Assembly (NCBI GenBank): GCA_009786195.1
Contig: WQTP01000039.1
Span: 1-35,700, forward strand
Source: Candidatus Saccharimonadota bacterium
GTDB taxonomy: Bacteria; Patescibacteriota; Saccharimonadia; Saccharimonadales; Saccharimonadaceae
Reading direction: 5' to 3'
DNA: 35,700 nt
Each line of letters opens with the position of its first letter. Positions within the stretch are counted from its first letter, which is position 1. This document shows, in pieces, positions 8,628 through 15,543 of this stretch. A program made the position numbers and the translations under genes. The notes below the pieces were generated by a model that was given only the letters and a program-made list of their open reading frames with translations, had not been told where the DNA came from and did not search any database.

Positions 8628-9393
8628 TTATTCTAATTCTAATAGTGATGTTCTATCGTCTGGGCTACTCATATTATAAAGATAGCCATTTGGAGAAATA
8701 AGTCTGTAATCACCTATTAAATATTCACTCGAATTATCAATTATTTCCATTCTAGGAAATTGCGCACGCATATCTGACACAATTCTCATGAACTGCGCAT
8801 AACTCACTTCGTATAGGTGTTGATTTTCTACTGCTAGCCCTCTCACGGGAGTAAACTGAAGTAATTTCCACTTTGTAACACCTTTTTCCTGCAAAGAGTG
8901 TCCCACATCCCCAATTTTATCGAGATTGAGTCTAGTTATCACTGAATTGATTGATACTTCAATATCATTTTCCCTCACAAGGTCTATACTATTTAGAATA
9001 TTTTGTTTATGATTTCCAGTTCGCCCAAGTAATTCGTTAATTCCATCATCTACTGAATCAATGGATAATGTAATTTTAGCAAGTCCATTTTTGATTTGTC
9101 CAATCTTTTTCGTTGTTAATAGGCTGCCGTTTGTTGTTAATTTATTTTTGATTCCATAACTATCTGATGTTTTTATTAGTTCGCCCAAATGGGGGACAAG
9201 AGTCGGCTCGCCTCCTTGAAATGTTAGGTCTGTTACACCAAGCTCGGCAAGTTTCGTAATAATTAAAAGATGTTGTTCTTTTGTTAAGTTGTTGTCTTCT
9301 AAATATCGAAAGCAATACCCGCACTTTTGATTGCATTTATCTGTTATTGCCCAAGCGACCTTAGAACTCTCTCTCTCTCTCTCTCATTTGCAT
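8628..9393 (-). pseudogene. Radical SAM protein, viperin/MoaA-like, out of frame at an AG repeat (possibly phase-variable)
   Basis: From about 9368 to 8628 the frame encodes a complete radical SAM core: CNQKCGYCF (CX3CX2C cluster motif, positions about 9335-9309), FQGGEPTL (SAM-binding GGEP), LTTNGSLLT, INSVITRLN and KWKLLQF. The spacing and the motifs CG-C-F, INSVI-R-N and WK--Q resemble viperin-type nucleotide dehydratases; the absence of further Cys argues against SPASM or MoaA-type auxiliary clusters. In this frame a TGA lies at 9386-9384 and there is no usable start before the Cys motif. ATG 9393 and ATG 9387 lie in another frame, lead into nine AG units (9367-9384) and hit TAA at 9363-9361. 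One extra AG unit would join ATG to the core, giving 255 residues. As sequenced the gene is OFF or the tract is miscounted. It lies downstream of jag on the same strand. Confidence 0.8.
9367..9385 (-). repeat. AG/CT dinucleotide tract at the radical SAM start
   Basis: A 19-nt perfect alternating tract, nine AG units plus the G of the start codon on the minus strand. It sits directly after ATG 9387, where slipped-strand changes of +1 or -2 units would switch the downstream radical SAM frame on. Confidence 0.9.
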
Positions 9394-9434
9394 TATCCGT
9401 TAATTATGGTTGACTAGTGGTTACTCCCTTGGTA

Positions 9435-9902
9435 TCATATGTCGCTAATTTTCTTCAGCACAATGTGCCGGTCGCGGCCTTCGCCCTCGGATTCGGAGGT
9501 GAGTTGGGAGTAATCAGCCAGAACTTTGTGGACCACGCGACGTTCGGCGGCGTTCATGGGTTTGAGACTCATCGCTTCACCGGTGTCTAAAACTTCTTTG
9601 GCCCACTTTTCGGCTTGGTCGGCGATGCGATCATTGTGACGACGTTTGTAATCGGCCACATCCAAATTCACTCGGGTTAATTCAGCTTCTTTCTGAATTA
9701 AAGTGGTTCGCACTAAAAATTGCAAACTGCGCAAGGTATCACCATTCTTGCCAATCAACAAGTTCGATAAATAAGTATTCGGCACCGAAAGTTCGATCAC
9801 ATCCTCATCAGCCGTCGCATAAACATCAACGTTAATACCAAAAAACGATAGTACGTCCTCGACGTATTTTTTGGCAAATGTTATCGATTCTTCCCTATTC
9901 AT
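9435..9902 (-). CDS. jag: KH-R3H RNA-binding protein Jag/KhpB (EloR)
   Basis: A 155-residue RNA-binding protein, the usual last member of the rpmH-rnpA-yidC-jag block. The KH domain (about 30-90) has the GxxG loop in LIGKNGDTLRSLQFLV, and the R3H domain (about 95-152) contains NAAERRVVHKVLADY, close to the usual M.P.ERR.VH. It lacks the N-terminal Jag_N domain found in Firmicutes, so it is a short form. In Gram-positives KhpB/EloR binds RNA and influences elongation and division. It starts 11 nt after yidC. It ends 41 nt before the radical SAM ATG at 9393. Confidence 0.93.
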   Translation of the reverse strand: MNREESITFAKKYVEDVLSFFGINVDVYATADEDVIELSVPNTYLSNLLIGKNGDTLRSLQFLVRTTLIQKEAELTRVNLDVADYKRRHNDRIADQAEKWAKEVLDTGEAMSLKPMNAAERRVVHKVLADYSQLTSESEGEGRDRHIVLKKISDI

Positions 9903-9913
9903 TATAATTTTTC

Positions 9914-10885
9914 CTATTTCGCCTTGATCCTTCTCACAATCGTCTGGCCGCCACTGGGTTTTGGTGTTTTAACTTTGTAACTTTTATTCTTAGACGGTTT
10001 CTGGGTGATAATTTTTGCTTCGTGAATATCTTTGGGATTAAGTTTGGTAGTTTGAGCACGCGCGGATTTGGTAGCTAATTTTTCCATTTCGCCTAAATCT
10101 TGATTCAGAATAACGTGTTGTTGAATAATAGCGATAAGTGACGTTGTGGCATAATATAACATCACCGCGGCCGGTAGCGCTAAACCAATCATAAAAGTCA
10201 TTACTGGAAAAAGATAGATCATTTTACCAGTAGTAGCCGCTGCCATTTCAGTTTGGTCGACTTCTTTGCCGGCAGCAGCTTCGCGAAACATGTCGCGTAG
10301 TTTTTTCTTTTCAGATGCTTGTGGCATAACTTGCTTGCTTTGGTAAAACTGAAAAGCGGCGGCTAGTGCGGCGATAATTAATGCGGGTAAATACGAGCCA
10401 GCTGTTTTGGTTAAATCAATTATGCCGAATAAGTGTGTTGTGTTATTAGTAAGTAACTCTGGAATCCGCCCGACTTGTTCCAAAAACGGATAAATGAAAT
10501 CGCTGGGTACTACGTGTTGAGCTTGCTGATAAGTCGTTGAGAAAATCTGAATTACCCGAAAAATTGCGAAAAAAACTGGTAACTGAATTACCAACACAAG
10601 AATCGAGCCGAACGGTTTGATCCCTTTCTCGCGATAAAGTTCCATCATCATTTGGCTTTCCAGCATGCGGTTACCTTTAGCCTGGATTTTAATGCGCTTT
10701 AATTCAGGTTGAATCGAGCGCATTAGTTTGGTTTGGCGAAGTTGTTTTTTAACCAGCGGCCAGAGTAGAAAACGAATTAAAATTGTCAGGATAATAATCG
10801 CCACACCAAAATCCGCCACCAAGCTGTAGATTAGTGCCAGTACGTTAAAAATAGGTTGCGTCAGCAATCGATCAAAAATATTCAT
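9914..10885 (-). CDS. yidC: Membrane protein insertase YidC/Oxa1
   Basis: Inserts membrane proteins, alone or with Sec. The 60KD_IMP/Oxa1 core covers about residues 20-275, with FGVAIIILTILIRFLLWPLVKKQLRQTKLM (hydrophilic-groove region), QPELKRIK and MMELYREKGIKPFGSILVLVIQLPVF followed by further helices. The C-terminal tail is basic, as in YidC forms that contact the ribosome. It lacks the large periplasmic domain of proteobacterial YidC and resembles the Gram-positive type. It lies between rnpA and jag on one strand. Confidence 0.96.
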   Translation of the reverse strand: MNIFDRLLTQPIFNVLALIYSLVADFGVAIIILTILIRFLLWPLVKKQLRQTKLMRSIQPELKRIKIQAKGNRMLESQMMMELYREKGIKPFGSILVLVIQLPVFFAIFRVIQIFSTTYQQAQHVVPSDFIYPFLEQVGRIPELLTNNTTHLFGIIDLTKTAGSYLPALIIAALAAAFQFYQSKQVMPQASEKKKLRDMFREAAAGKEVDQTEMAAATTGKMIYLFPVMTFMIGLALPAAVMLYYATTSLIAIIQQHVILNQDLGEMEKLATKSARAQTTKLNPKDIHEAKIITQKPSKNKSYKVKTPKPSGGQTIVRRIKAK

Positions 10886-10921
10886 GAGGATAGTTTAGCA
10901 GATTTTACCAAGAAACGCTAT

Positions 10922-11281
10922 TTATTTTGGGACTGCCTGTGTTTCCAGACCAGTCCCATGTAGTAGTGGCAAGAGTTGGATAGTCAACTCATCGTGTTTT
11001 GCGGCTAGAACATCAGCTGAATAAACACTAATGATGATATCAATCGCGGGTGAACCGGGCAGCAAATGTCGCGTGATTTCATAAATGCGACGACGAATAC
11101 GATTGCGTTTGACTGCGCTTTTAAAGATTTTTTTACTTACTACAACTGCCACGCGCGGATGACGACGATGTTTGTTAACCGCCCATCGAACCGCAAAGAA
11201 TTTACTATGCGCAACTTGACCATTCGACATAACATAACGCAAACTGTTATGACCGTGAAAACGATATTTCTGAGAAATCAC
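10922..11281 (-). CDS. rnpA: Ribonuclease P protein component
   Basis: Protein subunit of RNase P, which matures tRNA 5' ends with the M1 RNA. The 119-residue protein shows the conserved RNR helix VKRNRIRRRIYE and an early FHGHNSLRYV/RVAVVVSKK layout typical of the family. The start is GTG 11281, with the ribosome site AAAGGA 6 nt upstream. A small upstream reading frame (11278-11361) overlaps this GTG as GTGA, suggesting translational coupling. The gap to rpmH is 127 nt, unusually long for this compact window. Confidence 0.95.
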   Translation of the reverse strand: MISQKYRFHGHNSLRYVMSNGQVAHSKFFAVRWAVNKHRRHPRVAVVVSKKIFKSAVKRNRIRRRIYEITRHLLPGSPAIDIIISVYSADVLAAKHDELTIQLLPLLHGTGLETQAVPK

Positions 11282-11361
11282 GAAAATTCCTTTCGAGCTA
11301 ATTCTGTCTCATTCGGAAAAATGCATAGATGTATTCTTCTCTCATTTCGTTGAATTATCAT
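11278..11361 (-). CDS. Possible leaderless 27-residue ORF coupled to rnpA
   Basis: A small reading frame begins at ATG 11361 and ends in a TGA that overlaps the rnpA GTG as GTGA. It is preceded at exactly 6 nt by an extended -10 box, TGA-TAGAAT (11368-11376), the same leaderless spacing as recF, the GtrB-like gene and others in this window. The peptide starts MIIQRNERR and ends ELARKEFS; it has no recognisable domain. It could be a leader peptide that couples ribosome loading to rnpA, or a chance frame beside a real rnpA promoter. Confidence 0.4.
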   Translation of the reverse strand: MIIQRNERRIHLCIFPNETELARKEFS

Positions 11362-11367
11362 GCATCC

Positions 11368-11376
11368 ATTCTATCA
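11368..11376 (-). promoter_or_regulatory. Extended -10 element upstream of rnpA
   Basis: TGA-TAGAAT on the minus strand, with no convincing -35 box. It would provide an rnpA-yidC-jag transcript separate from the rpmH promoter, starting at ATG 11361. Confidence 0.45.
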
Positions 11377-11408
11377 CGAGGAGAAGGATCGTCGTGGCAA
11401 TTTTCAAT

Positions 11409-11546
11409 TTATACTGCGATTTTACCGCGTGCTTTGTTGCGTCGACGTTTTAGGACAGCCTGACCAGCTTTAGTGGCCATGCGAGCTCGAAAACCGTGTA
11501 CTTTGACGCGTTTACGGGTTTTTGGTTGATAAGTTCTCTTTGGCAT
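11409..11546 (-). CDS. rpmH: 50S ribosomal protein L34
   Basis: The 45-residue protein [19 protein letters not shown]... followed by [23 protein letters not shown] is unmistakably L34. The frame is open further upstream, but homology fixes the start at ATG 11546. The promoter at 11557-11585 would give a leader of only about 4 nt, so this mRNA is nearly leaderless. L34 beside rnpA and divergent from dnaA is the classic bacterial origin arrangement. Confidence 0.98.
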   Translation of the reverse strand: MPKRTYQPKTRKRVKVHGFRARMATKAGQAVLKRRRNKARGKIAV

Positions 11547-11556
11547 AATGTGGCAC

Positions 11557-11585
11557 ATTGTATCAAATTTAGTTGTTCTTGCCAA
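11557..11585 (-). promoter_or_regulatory. rpmH promoter
   Basis: On the minus strand TTGGCA (11580-11585), a 17-bp spacer and TACAAT (11557-11562). The ATG lies 10 nt beyond the -10 box. Confidence 0.65.
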
Positions 11586-11628
11586 GTCTGACTGTCTTAA
11601 GAACATTTCTTCCACTGAAATCGATGAC

Positions 11629-11753
11629 TTATCCACAATTTTACAGGGGGAAAATGAAATCTGTGGAAAAACTGACCACTAAATGTCCAAAAATTACGAG
11701 ATTCGAAAAATCCAGATTGGGGGTTGTGGAAAAGTTGGTAAGTTTGTTATGAT
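11629..11753 (+). promoter_or_regulatory. rpmH-dnaA intergenic region: DnaA boxes and dnaA promoter
   Basis: A perfect DnaA box TTATCCACA lies at 11629-11637 (plus). Two boxes of the form TTTTCCACA lie on the minus strand at 11662-11670 and 11725-11733. TGT-TATGAT (-10, 11745-11753) is a plausible dnaA promoter; its -35 position (about 11725-11730) coincides with the last DnaA box, which would allow DnaA to repress its own gene. The region may also be part of oriC. Confidence 0.6.
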
Positions 11754-11774
11754 ATTTGCCAGAAAGGTTTCCAA

Positions 11775-13127
11775 GTGGAGAAAAGTCAGGAAGAAGTTTT
11801 GTGGCAAACAATACTCGGCGAGATTGAACTTTCGATGTCGCATGCTACTTTCGCGACGTGGTTCAAACCAACAGAGTTATTGGCCATCCAAGGTCAAAAT
11901 TTACAGGTTTTAGTTAATAATTTCTTCGCTAAAAATCAGTTCGAGAAGAAATTTGACGCGCAGATCAAACAAATTCTGCGAAAAAATGGTTTTTCATCCC
12001 CAACAATTGAATATATTATAAAAGGTAAGCACGCTACCAAAGAAGAAACTGTTGATGAAAAAACCATCCAAGCTCAAACAGAGGTTGAGCAACCAACAAT
12101 CAAAAGTCCGACTGGTCTTAATCCAAAATATCGTTTCGATAATTTCATCGTTGGTACTTGTAATGATTTGGCGCACGCCGCTTCGCAGGCAGCAGCAGCA
12201 ATGCCGGGTGAAAAATATAATCCAATTTTTATTTACGGTGGATCAGGTCTTGGTAAAACTCATTTAATTCAGGCGATTGGTAATGAAATTTTGGCAAAAA
12301 AACCGAGAACGCGTGTGTTATACGCTTCGGCTGAAACTTTTGGTAATGAATTTATCGATTATGTTCGATTTAAAAAGAATCGTGATTTCGGTAAAAAATA
12401 TCGTGATGTTGATGTTTTGATTATTGATGATATTCAGTTTATCGCTGGTAAAAAATCAACTCAGGAGGAGTTTTTCAATACTTTCAATTCTCTACATCAA
12501 TCAGATAAACAAATTATTCTATCATCTGACAAACCACCCGCCGAGATCCCTAGTTTGGCCGATCGTTTGCGTAGTCGTTTTCAAATGGGTATGGCAATTG
12601 ACGTGTCACTGCCAGATTATGAAACACGTTGTGCGATTTTGGAGGCCAAAGCTGCAGCCTTGGGGGTTAGTTTACCAACTGAAATAACTGAGTTTTTGGC
12701 CGATCAAATTCGTACTAATATTCGTGAGTTGGAGGGTGCACTCAATCAAATTTTGGCTTATTGTGAAATGCGACGAGAAGAACCAACCTTGATGCTAACT
12801 AAGGGTTTATTGGGTGATATCAAGAACTCGCGTCCTAAACACATTACTGCGCGACAAATTATCGATAAAACTGCTAGTTATTTTGACTTGAAAGCTTCTG
12901 ATATTTGTAGTCCGGCGCGCGATCGTCATATCGCCGAACCGCGTCAAATGGCGATGTACTTGCTACGTAGTGAGATAAAAATGAGTTTTCCTAAAATTGC
13001 TCATGAGCTCGGTCGCAAAGATCACACTACCGCTATTCACTCTGTTGAAAAAATTGAACGTGAGATAAAACTAAATGCTCGCGTTCGTGAGCAAATCTCA
13101 GATTTAAGGGAGAGACTTTATGCGTAA
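11775..13127 (+). CDS. dnaA: Chromosomal replication initiator DnaA
   Basis: Initiator ATPase that binds DnaA boxes and melts oriC. Domain I is near 1-80 (VLWQTILGEIELSMSHATFATWF), and a short poorly conserved linker spans about 85-110. The AAA+ core has Walker A GGSGLGKT (155-162), Walker B LIIDDIQF (about 215) and sensor motifs. Domain IV ends with the DNA-binding helix-turn-helix (ARDRHIAEPRQMAMYL and GRKDHTTAIHSVEKI, the latter the DnaA signature). At 450 residues the length is normal. The start is GTG 11775 with the ribosome site AGAAAGG 7 nt upstream. Stop TAA is followed by the box-rich dnaA-dnaN spacer. Confidence 0.98.
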   Translation: MEKSQEEVLWQTILGEIELSMSHATFATWFKPTELLAIQGQNLQVLVNNFFAKNQFEKKFDAQIKQILRKNGFSSPTIEYIIKGKHATKEETVDEKTIQAQTEVEQPTIKSPTGLNPKYRFDNFIVGTCNDLAHAASQAAAAMPGEKYNPIFIYGGSGLGKTHLIQAIGNEILAKKPRTRVLYASAETFGNEFIDYVRFKKNRDFGKKYRDVDVLIIDDIQFIAGKKSTQEEFFNTFNSLHQSDKQIILSSDKPPAEIPSLADRLRSRFQMGMAIDVSLPDYETRCAILEAKAAALGVSLPTEITEFLADQIRTNIRELEGALNQILAYCEMRREEPTLMLTKGLLGDIKNSRPKHITARQIIDKTASYFDLKASDICSPARDRHIAEPRQMAMYLLRSEIKMSFPKIAHELGRKDHTTAIHSVEKIEREIKLNARVREQISDLRERLYA

Positions 13128-13362
13128 AATCTTTGGAAAACTTGTTGATAAACTGCGAAATACTTTTGGAAAACTTTGGTTTGTTTTGGTAAAAAAATCT
13201 TGTGTAAATTGTTTCTTGTGTAAAAGTCGCGTTTTCTTCACCAATTTTTACCAAACTTTTTCACATGGGTTTTTGTTATTTTGGCCTCATAAAATTTCGT
13301 GGTTTTACCCATTTTCCACACCATTTACTGTGATTACTAATTTAAATAAAGGAGTATTATAA
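13128..13362. other. dnaA-dnaN spacer, probable replication origin (oriC)
   Basis: A 235-nt strongly AT-rich stretch with clustered DnaA-box-like sites: TTATCAACA (minus, 13143-13151), TTTTACACA (minus, 13217-13225), TTTTTCACA (plus, 13257-13265) and TTTTCCACA (plus, 13312-13320), each one mismatch from TTATNCACA. A short direct repeat, TTTGGAAAACTT, occurs twice near 13132-13175. The small open frames crossing it look like chance. The spacer between dnaA and dnaN is a common oriC location, and the strand switch between rpmH and dnaA agrees with replication starting here. The dnaN ribosome site AAGGAG lies 8 nt before ATG 13363. Confidence 0.6.
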
Positions 13363-14454
13363 ATGAAAGCGGTTGTAACCCAAGAAAATCTAGCTAGAGC
13401 TTTGAATATTGTTAGTCGAATCGCTAGTAGTCGCACTACGTTGCCAATTTTGAGTAATATTTTAATCAAAGCTGAAGATGGAAAATTGATTTTATCAGCC
13501 ACTAATTTAGAAGTTGCAATCACCGGATCTATCCCAGCTAAAATTAACCGCGAGGGGGTGTTAATTGCACCAGCCAGGTTAATTACTGAATTTATTGCGA
13601 ATTTACCAAAAACTAATATTGAAATTAACGCTAGTGATAATAAAATCACCATCACAGCTGGTAATTATCACTCTGTGGTTAATACGGTAGCAGCTGACGA
13701 ATTTCCTGTTTTACCTGAGCCGAAAACCAAAATATCAATTAAAATTCCAATTAGTGATTTTAAAAAAGCAGTAGCTGGAACAGCGTTAGTAGCTAGCAAT
13801 GACACTACTCGCCCAATTTTAACAGGTGTTTATTTACATACTTTTAATAGTGTTTTATATATGGCGGCAACGGATGGTTATCGGTTGGCTGAGAAAAAAG
13901 TTTTACCACTTGATAAAGAAATTTCAGCGATAGTACCAGCTTCAACTTTGAGTGATGTAGTGCGGATTATTAGTGATGAGATAAAAGAAATAACTGTTAA
14001 TTTTAGTGATGATCAAATTAGTTTTGTGATTGGTGACACAGTAGTAACTTCGCGATTAATTGATGGTAATTTTATTGATTATCGACAATTAATTCCCAAC
14101 AAAACAGATGTTGTGGCAACGTTAAATCATGATGAATTTATTCGGATCACCAAAATTTCCGAATTATTTGCTCGCGAAACCGCTGGATCAATTACTCTCA
14201 AGGTCGATGCTGATACTTCAACTCTCAGTATTCGTTCCATTACGTCCGAACTGGGTGAAAATAATTCAGAAGCCGAAGCGACGGTCAAGGGTAGCGGCAC
14301 AATCACCTTGAACTCAAAATTTTTACTGGATGCATTAAGTCAAATCGATGGCGATAATGTGAAACTTCAGTTCAGTGGTAAGTTAGCGCCAGCCTTACTA
14401 ACCGCCGATGACGATGATACTTATAAACACATTATTATGCCGGTAAAGAGCTAA
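13363..14454 (+). CDS. dnaN: DNA polymerase III sliding clamp (beta subunit)
   Basis: Ring-shaped processivity factor for the replicative polymerase. It begins MKAVVTQENLARALNIVSRIASSRTTLPILSNILI, the canonical beta-clamp N-terminus, and contains the three-fold domain pattern, including RPILTGVYLH...AATDGYRLAE at the start of domain 2. The 363-residue length is normal, and the C-terminus HIIMPVKS matches the family's terminal MP.R/K. It is preceded by the ribosome site AAGGAG at 8 nt and lies between the origin spacer and recF. Confidence 0.98.
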   Translation: MKAVVTQENLARALNIVSRIASSRTTLPILSNILIKAEDGKLILSATNLEVAITGSIPAKINREGVLIAPARLITEFIANLPKTNIEINASDNKITITAGNYHSVVNTVAADEFPVLPEPKTKISIKIPISDFKKAVAGTALVASNDTTRPILTGVYLHTFNSVLYMAATDGYRLAEKKVLPLDKEISAIVPASTLSDVVRIISDEIKEITVNFSDDQISFVIGDTVVTSRLIDGNFIDYRQLIPNKTDVVATLNHDEFIRITKISELFARETAGSITLKVDADTSTLSIRSITSELGENNSEAEATVKGSGTITLNSKFLLDALSQIDGDNVKLQFSGKLAPALLTADDDDTYKHIIMPVKS

Positions 14455-14460
14455 TACTCG

Positions 14461-14475
14461 TGATAAAATGTTGTT
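14461..14475 (+). promoter_or_regulatory. Extended -10 promoter giving a leaderless recF mRNA
   Basis: TGA-TAAAAT (14461-14469) followed by 6 nt and ATG 14476. No ribosome-binding sequence precedes the ATG, and no good -35 box is seen. It is nearly identical in layout to the GtrB-like promoter at 7198. Confidence 0.55.
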
Positions 14476-15543
14476 ATGATCAAAAATTTGCGCGTTCAAA
14501 ATTTTCGAAAACATCAGGATTTCAAGGTAGATTTTAAATCTAGCGCGACAATTATCACGGGCACAAACGGCAGTGGTAAAACATCGCTAATTGAGGCGAT
14601 TTATATTGCTCTTCAGGGTAAAAGTTGGCGGTCAAACTTTACAGAAATCTTGCGCGATGATGGTCAAAAAATTGCCGATTGGTGGCGAATTGATCTAGAA
14701 TTTCTTGACGGTCAAAAACGAATTATTAAATTCAAACCTCATCCTGATCCCCAATCTTATTCTTCGAAACTTGTTTCGGGATCTATAAAATCATTCAATA
14801 TTAATAATCAAACTTTTACACGTTTACCGGCAAAATTCAAAAAACCAACTATTTTATTTGAACCAAACGATTTGCAATTATTATACGGTTCGCCGACTCG
14901 TCGTCGCGATTTTTTTGATCGGTTTATTGGTCAAATCGAACCATCGCACGTGACTAATCTTAGGAAATTTGAACGGATTTTGCGTCAACGTAACAATCTT
15001 TTAAAATACGGCACTTCACTCGACGAATTGTTTGTTTGGGATCTGCAATTTGCTGATTTGGCCGAAAAAATTATTACCGCGCGCGATAAATGGCTCAAAG
15101 AAATTAATAACCATCTCAGTCATGAATATCAAAAAATCGTCGCTGGACACGATCAAATCACCATGAAATATACAGCGTTGCAAAAAACCCGTCAACAAAT
15201 CCTGGATCAACTAAAGGACGATTTTGTGAAAAATTGGCCATGTACTAAAACTGGTCCGCAAACTCATGATATCAAGTTCAAAATCAACGATCATGATGCT
15301 AAATTAACCGCCTCGCGCGGTGAAAATCGTACCATCATCTTTGCGATTTTAGCGGTTATGACCAAAATATTGAACCAAGTTTTAAACGAAAAAGTCTACT
15401 TATTATTCGATGATATTGACAGCGAACTCGATGCCAATCGCCGGAATGAACTATATAAATCCATAACTTTCGCCGAAAATTATTTATTCGCAACAACCAT
15501 CAAGATCGACAAAAATACTATGGATAGTGTTAATTTAATTTAA
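14476..15543 (+). CDS. recF: DNA replication and repair protein RecF
   Basis: SMC-like ATPase that helps load RecA at gapped DNA. The N-terminus IKNLRVQNFRKHQDFKVDF leads to Walker A GTNGSGKTSLIEAIY (29-36). FEPNDLQLLYGSPTRRRDFFDRFI is a RecF hallmark, and the C-terminal YLLFDDIDSELDANRR contains Walker B and the D-loop. The 355-residue length is normal. The start is supported by the leaderless promoter spacing. It is the third gene of dnaA-dnaN-recF; no gyrB follows. Its stop overlaps by 4 nt with the stop of a minus-strand T4SS-associated gene. Confidence 0.96.
   Translation: MIKNLRVQNFRKHQDFKVDFKSSATIITGTNGSGKTSLIEAIYIALQGKSWRSNFTEILRDDGQKIADWWRIDLEFLDGQKRIIKFKPHPDPQSYSSKLVSGSIKSFNINNQTFTRLPAKFKKPTILFEPNDLQLLYGSPTRRRDFFDRFIGQIEPSHVTNLRKFERILRQRNNLLKYGTSLDELFVWDLQFADLAEKIITARDKWLKEINNHLSHEYQKIVAGHDQITMKYTALQKTRQQILDQLKDDFVKNWPCTKTGPQTHDIKFKINDHDAKLTASRGENRTIIFAILAVMTKILNQVLNEKVYLLFDDIDSELDANRRNELYKSITFAENYLFATTIKIDKNTMDSVNLI

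Noticed and set aside
8628-9188. Treating the radical SAM gene as a 186-residue protein starting at TTG 9188
   Set aside because: That start would remove the FeS-cluster Cys motif and GGEP, which are intact just upstream in the same frame; the real gene must start before them.
13120-13362. 80-codon ORF across the dnaA-dnaN spacer ending right before dnaN
   Set aside because: It is Phe/Lys-rich low-complexity translation of AT-rich DNA with DnaA boxes, overlaps the dnaA stop, and has no domain or ribosome site; better explained as oriC.
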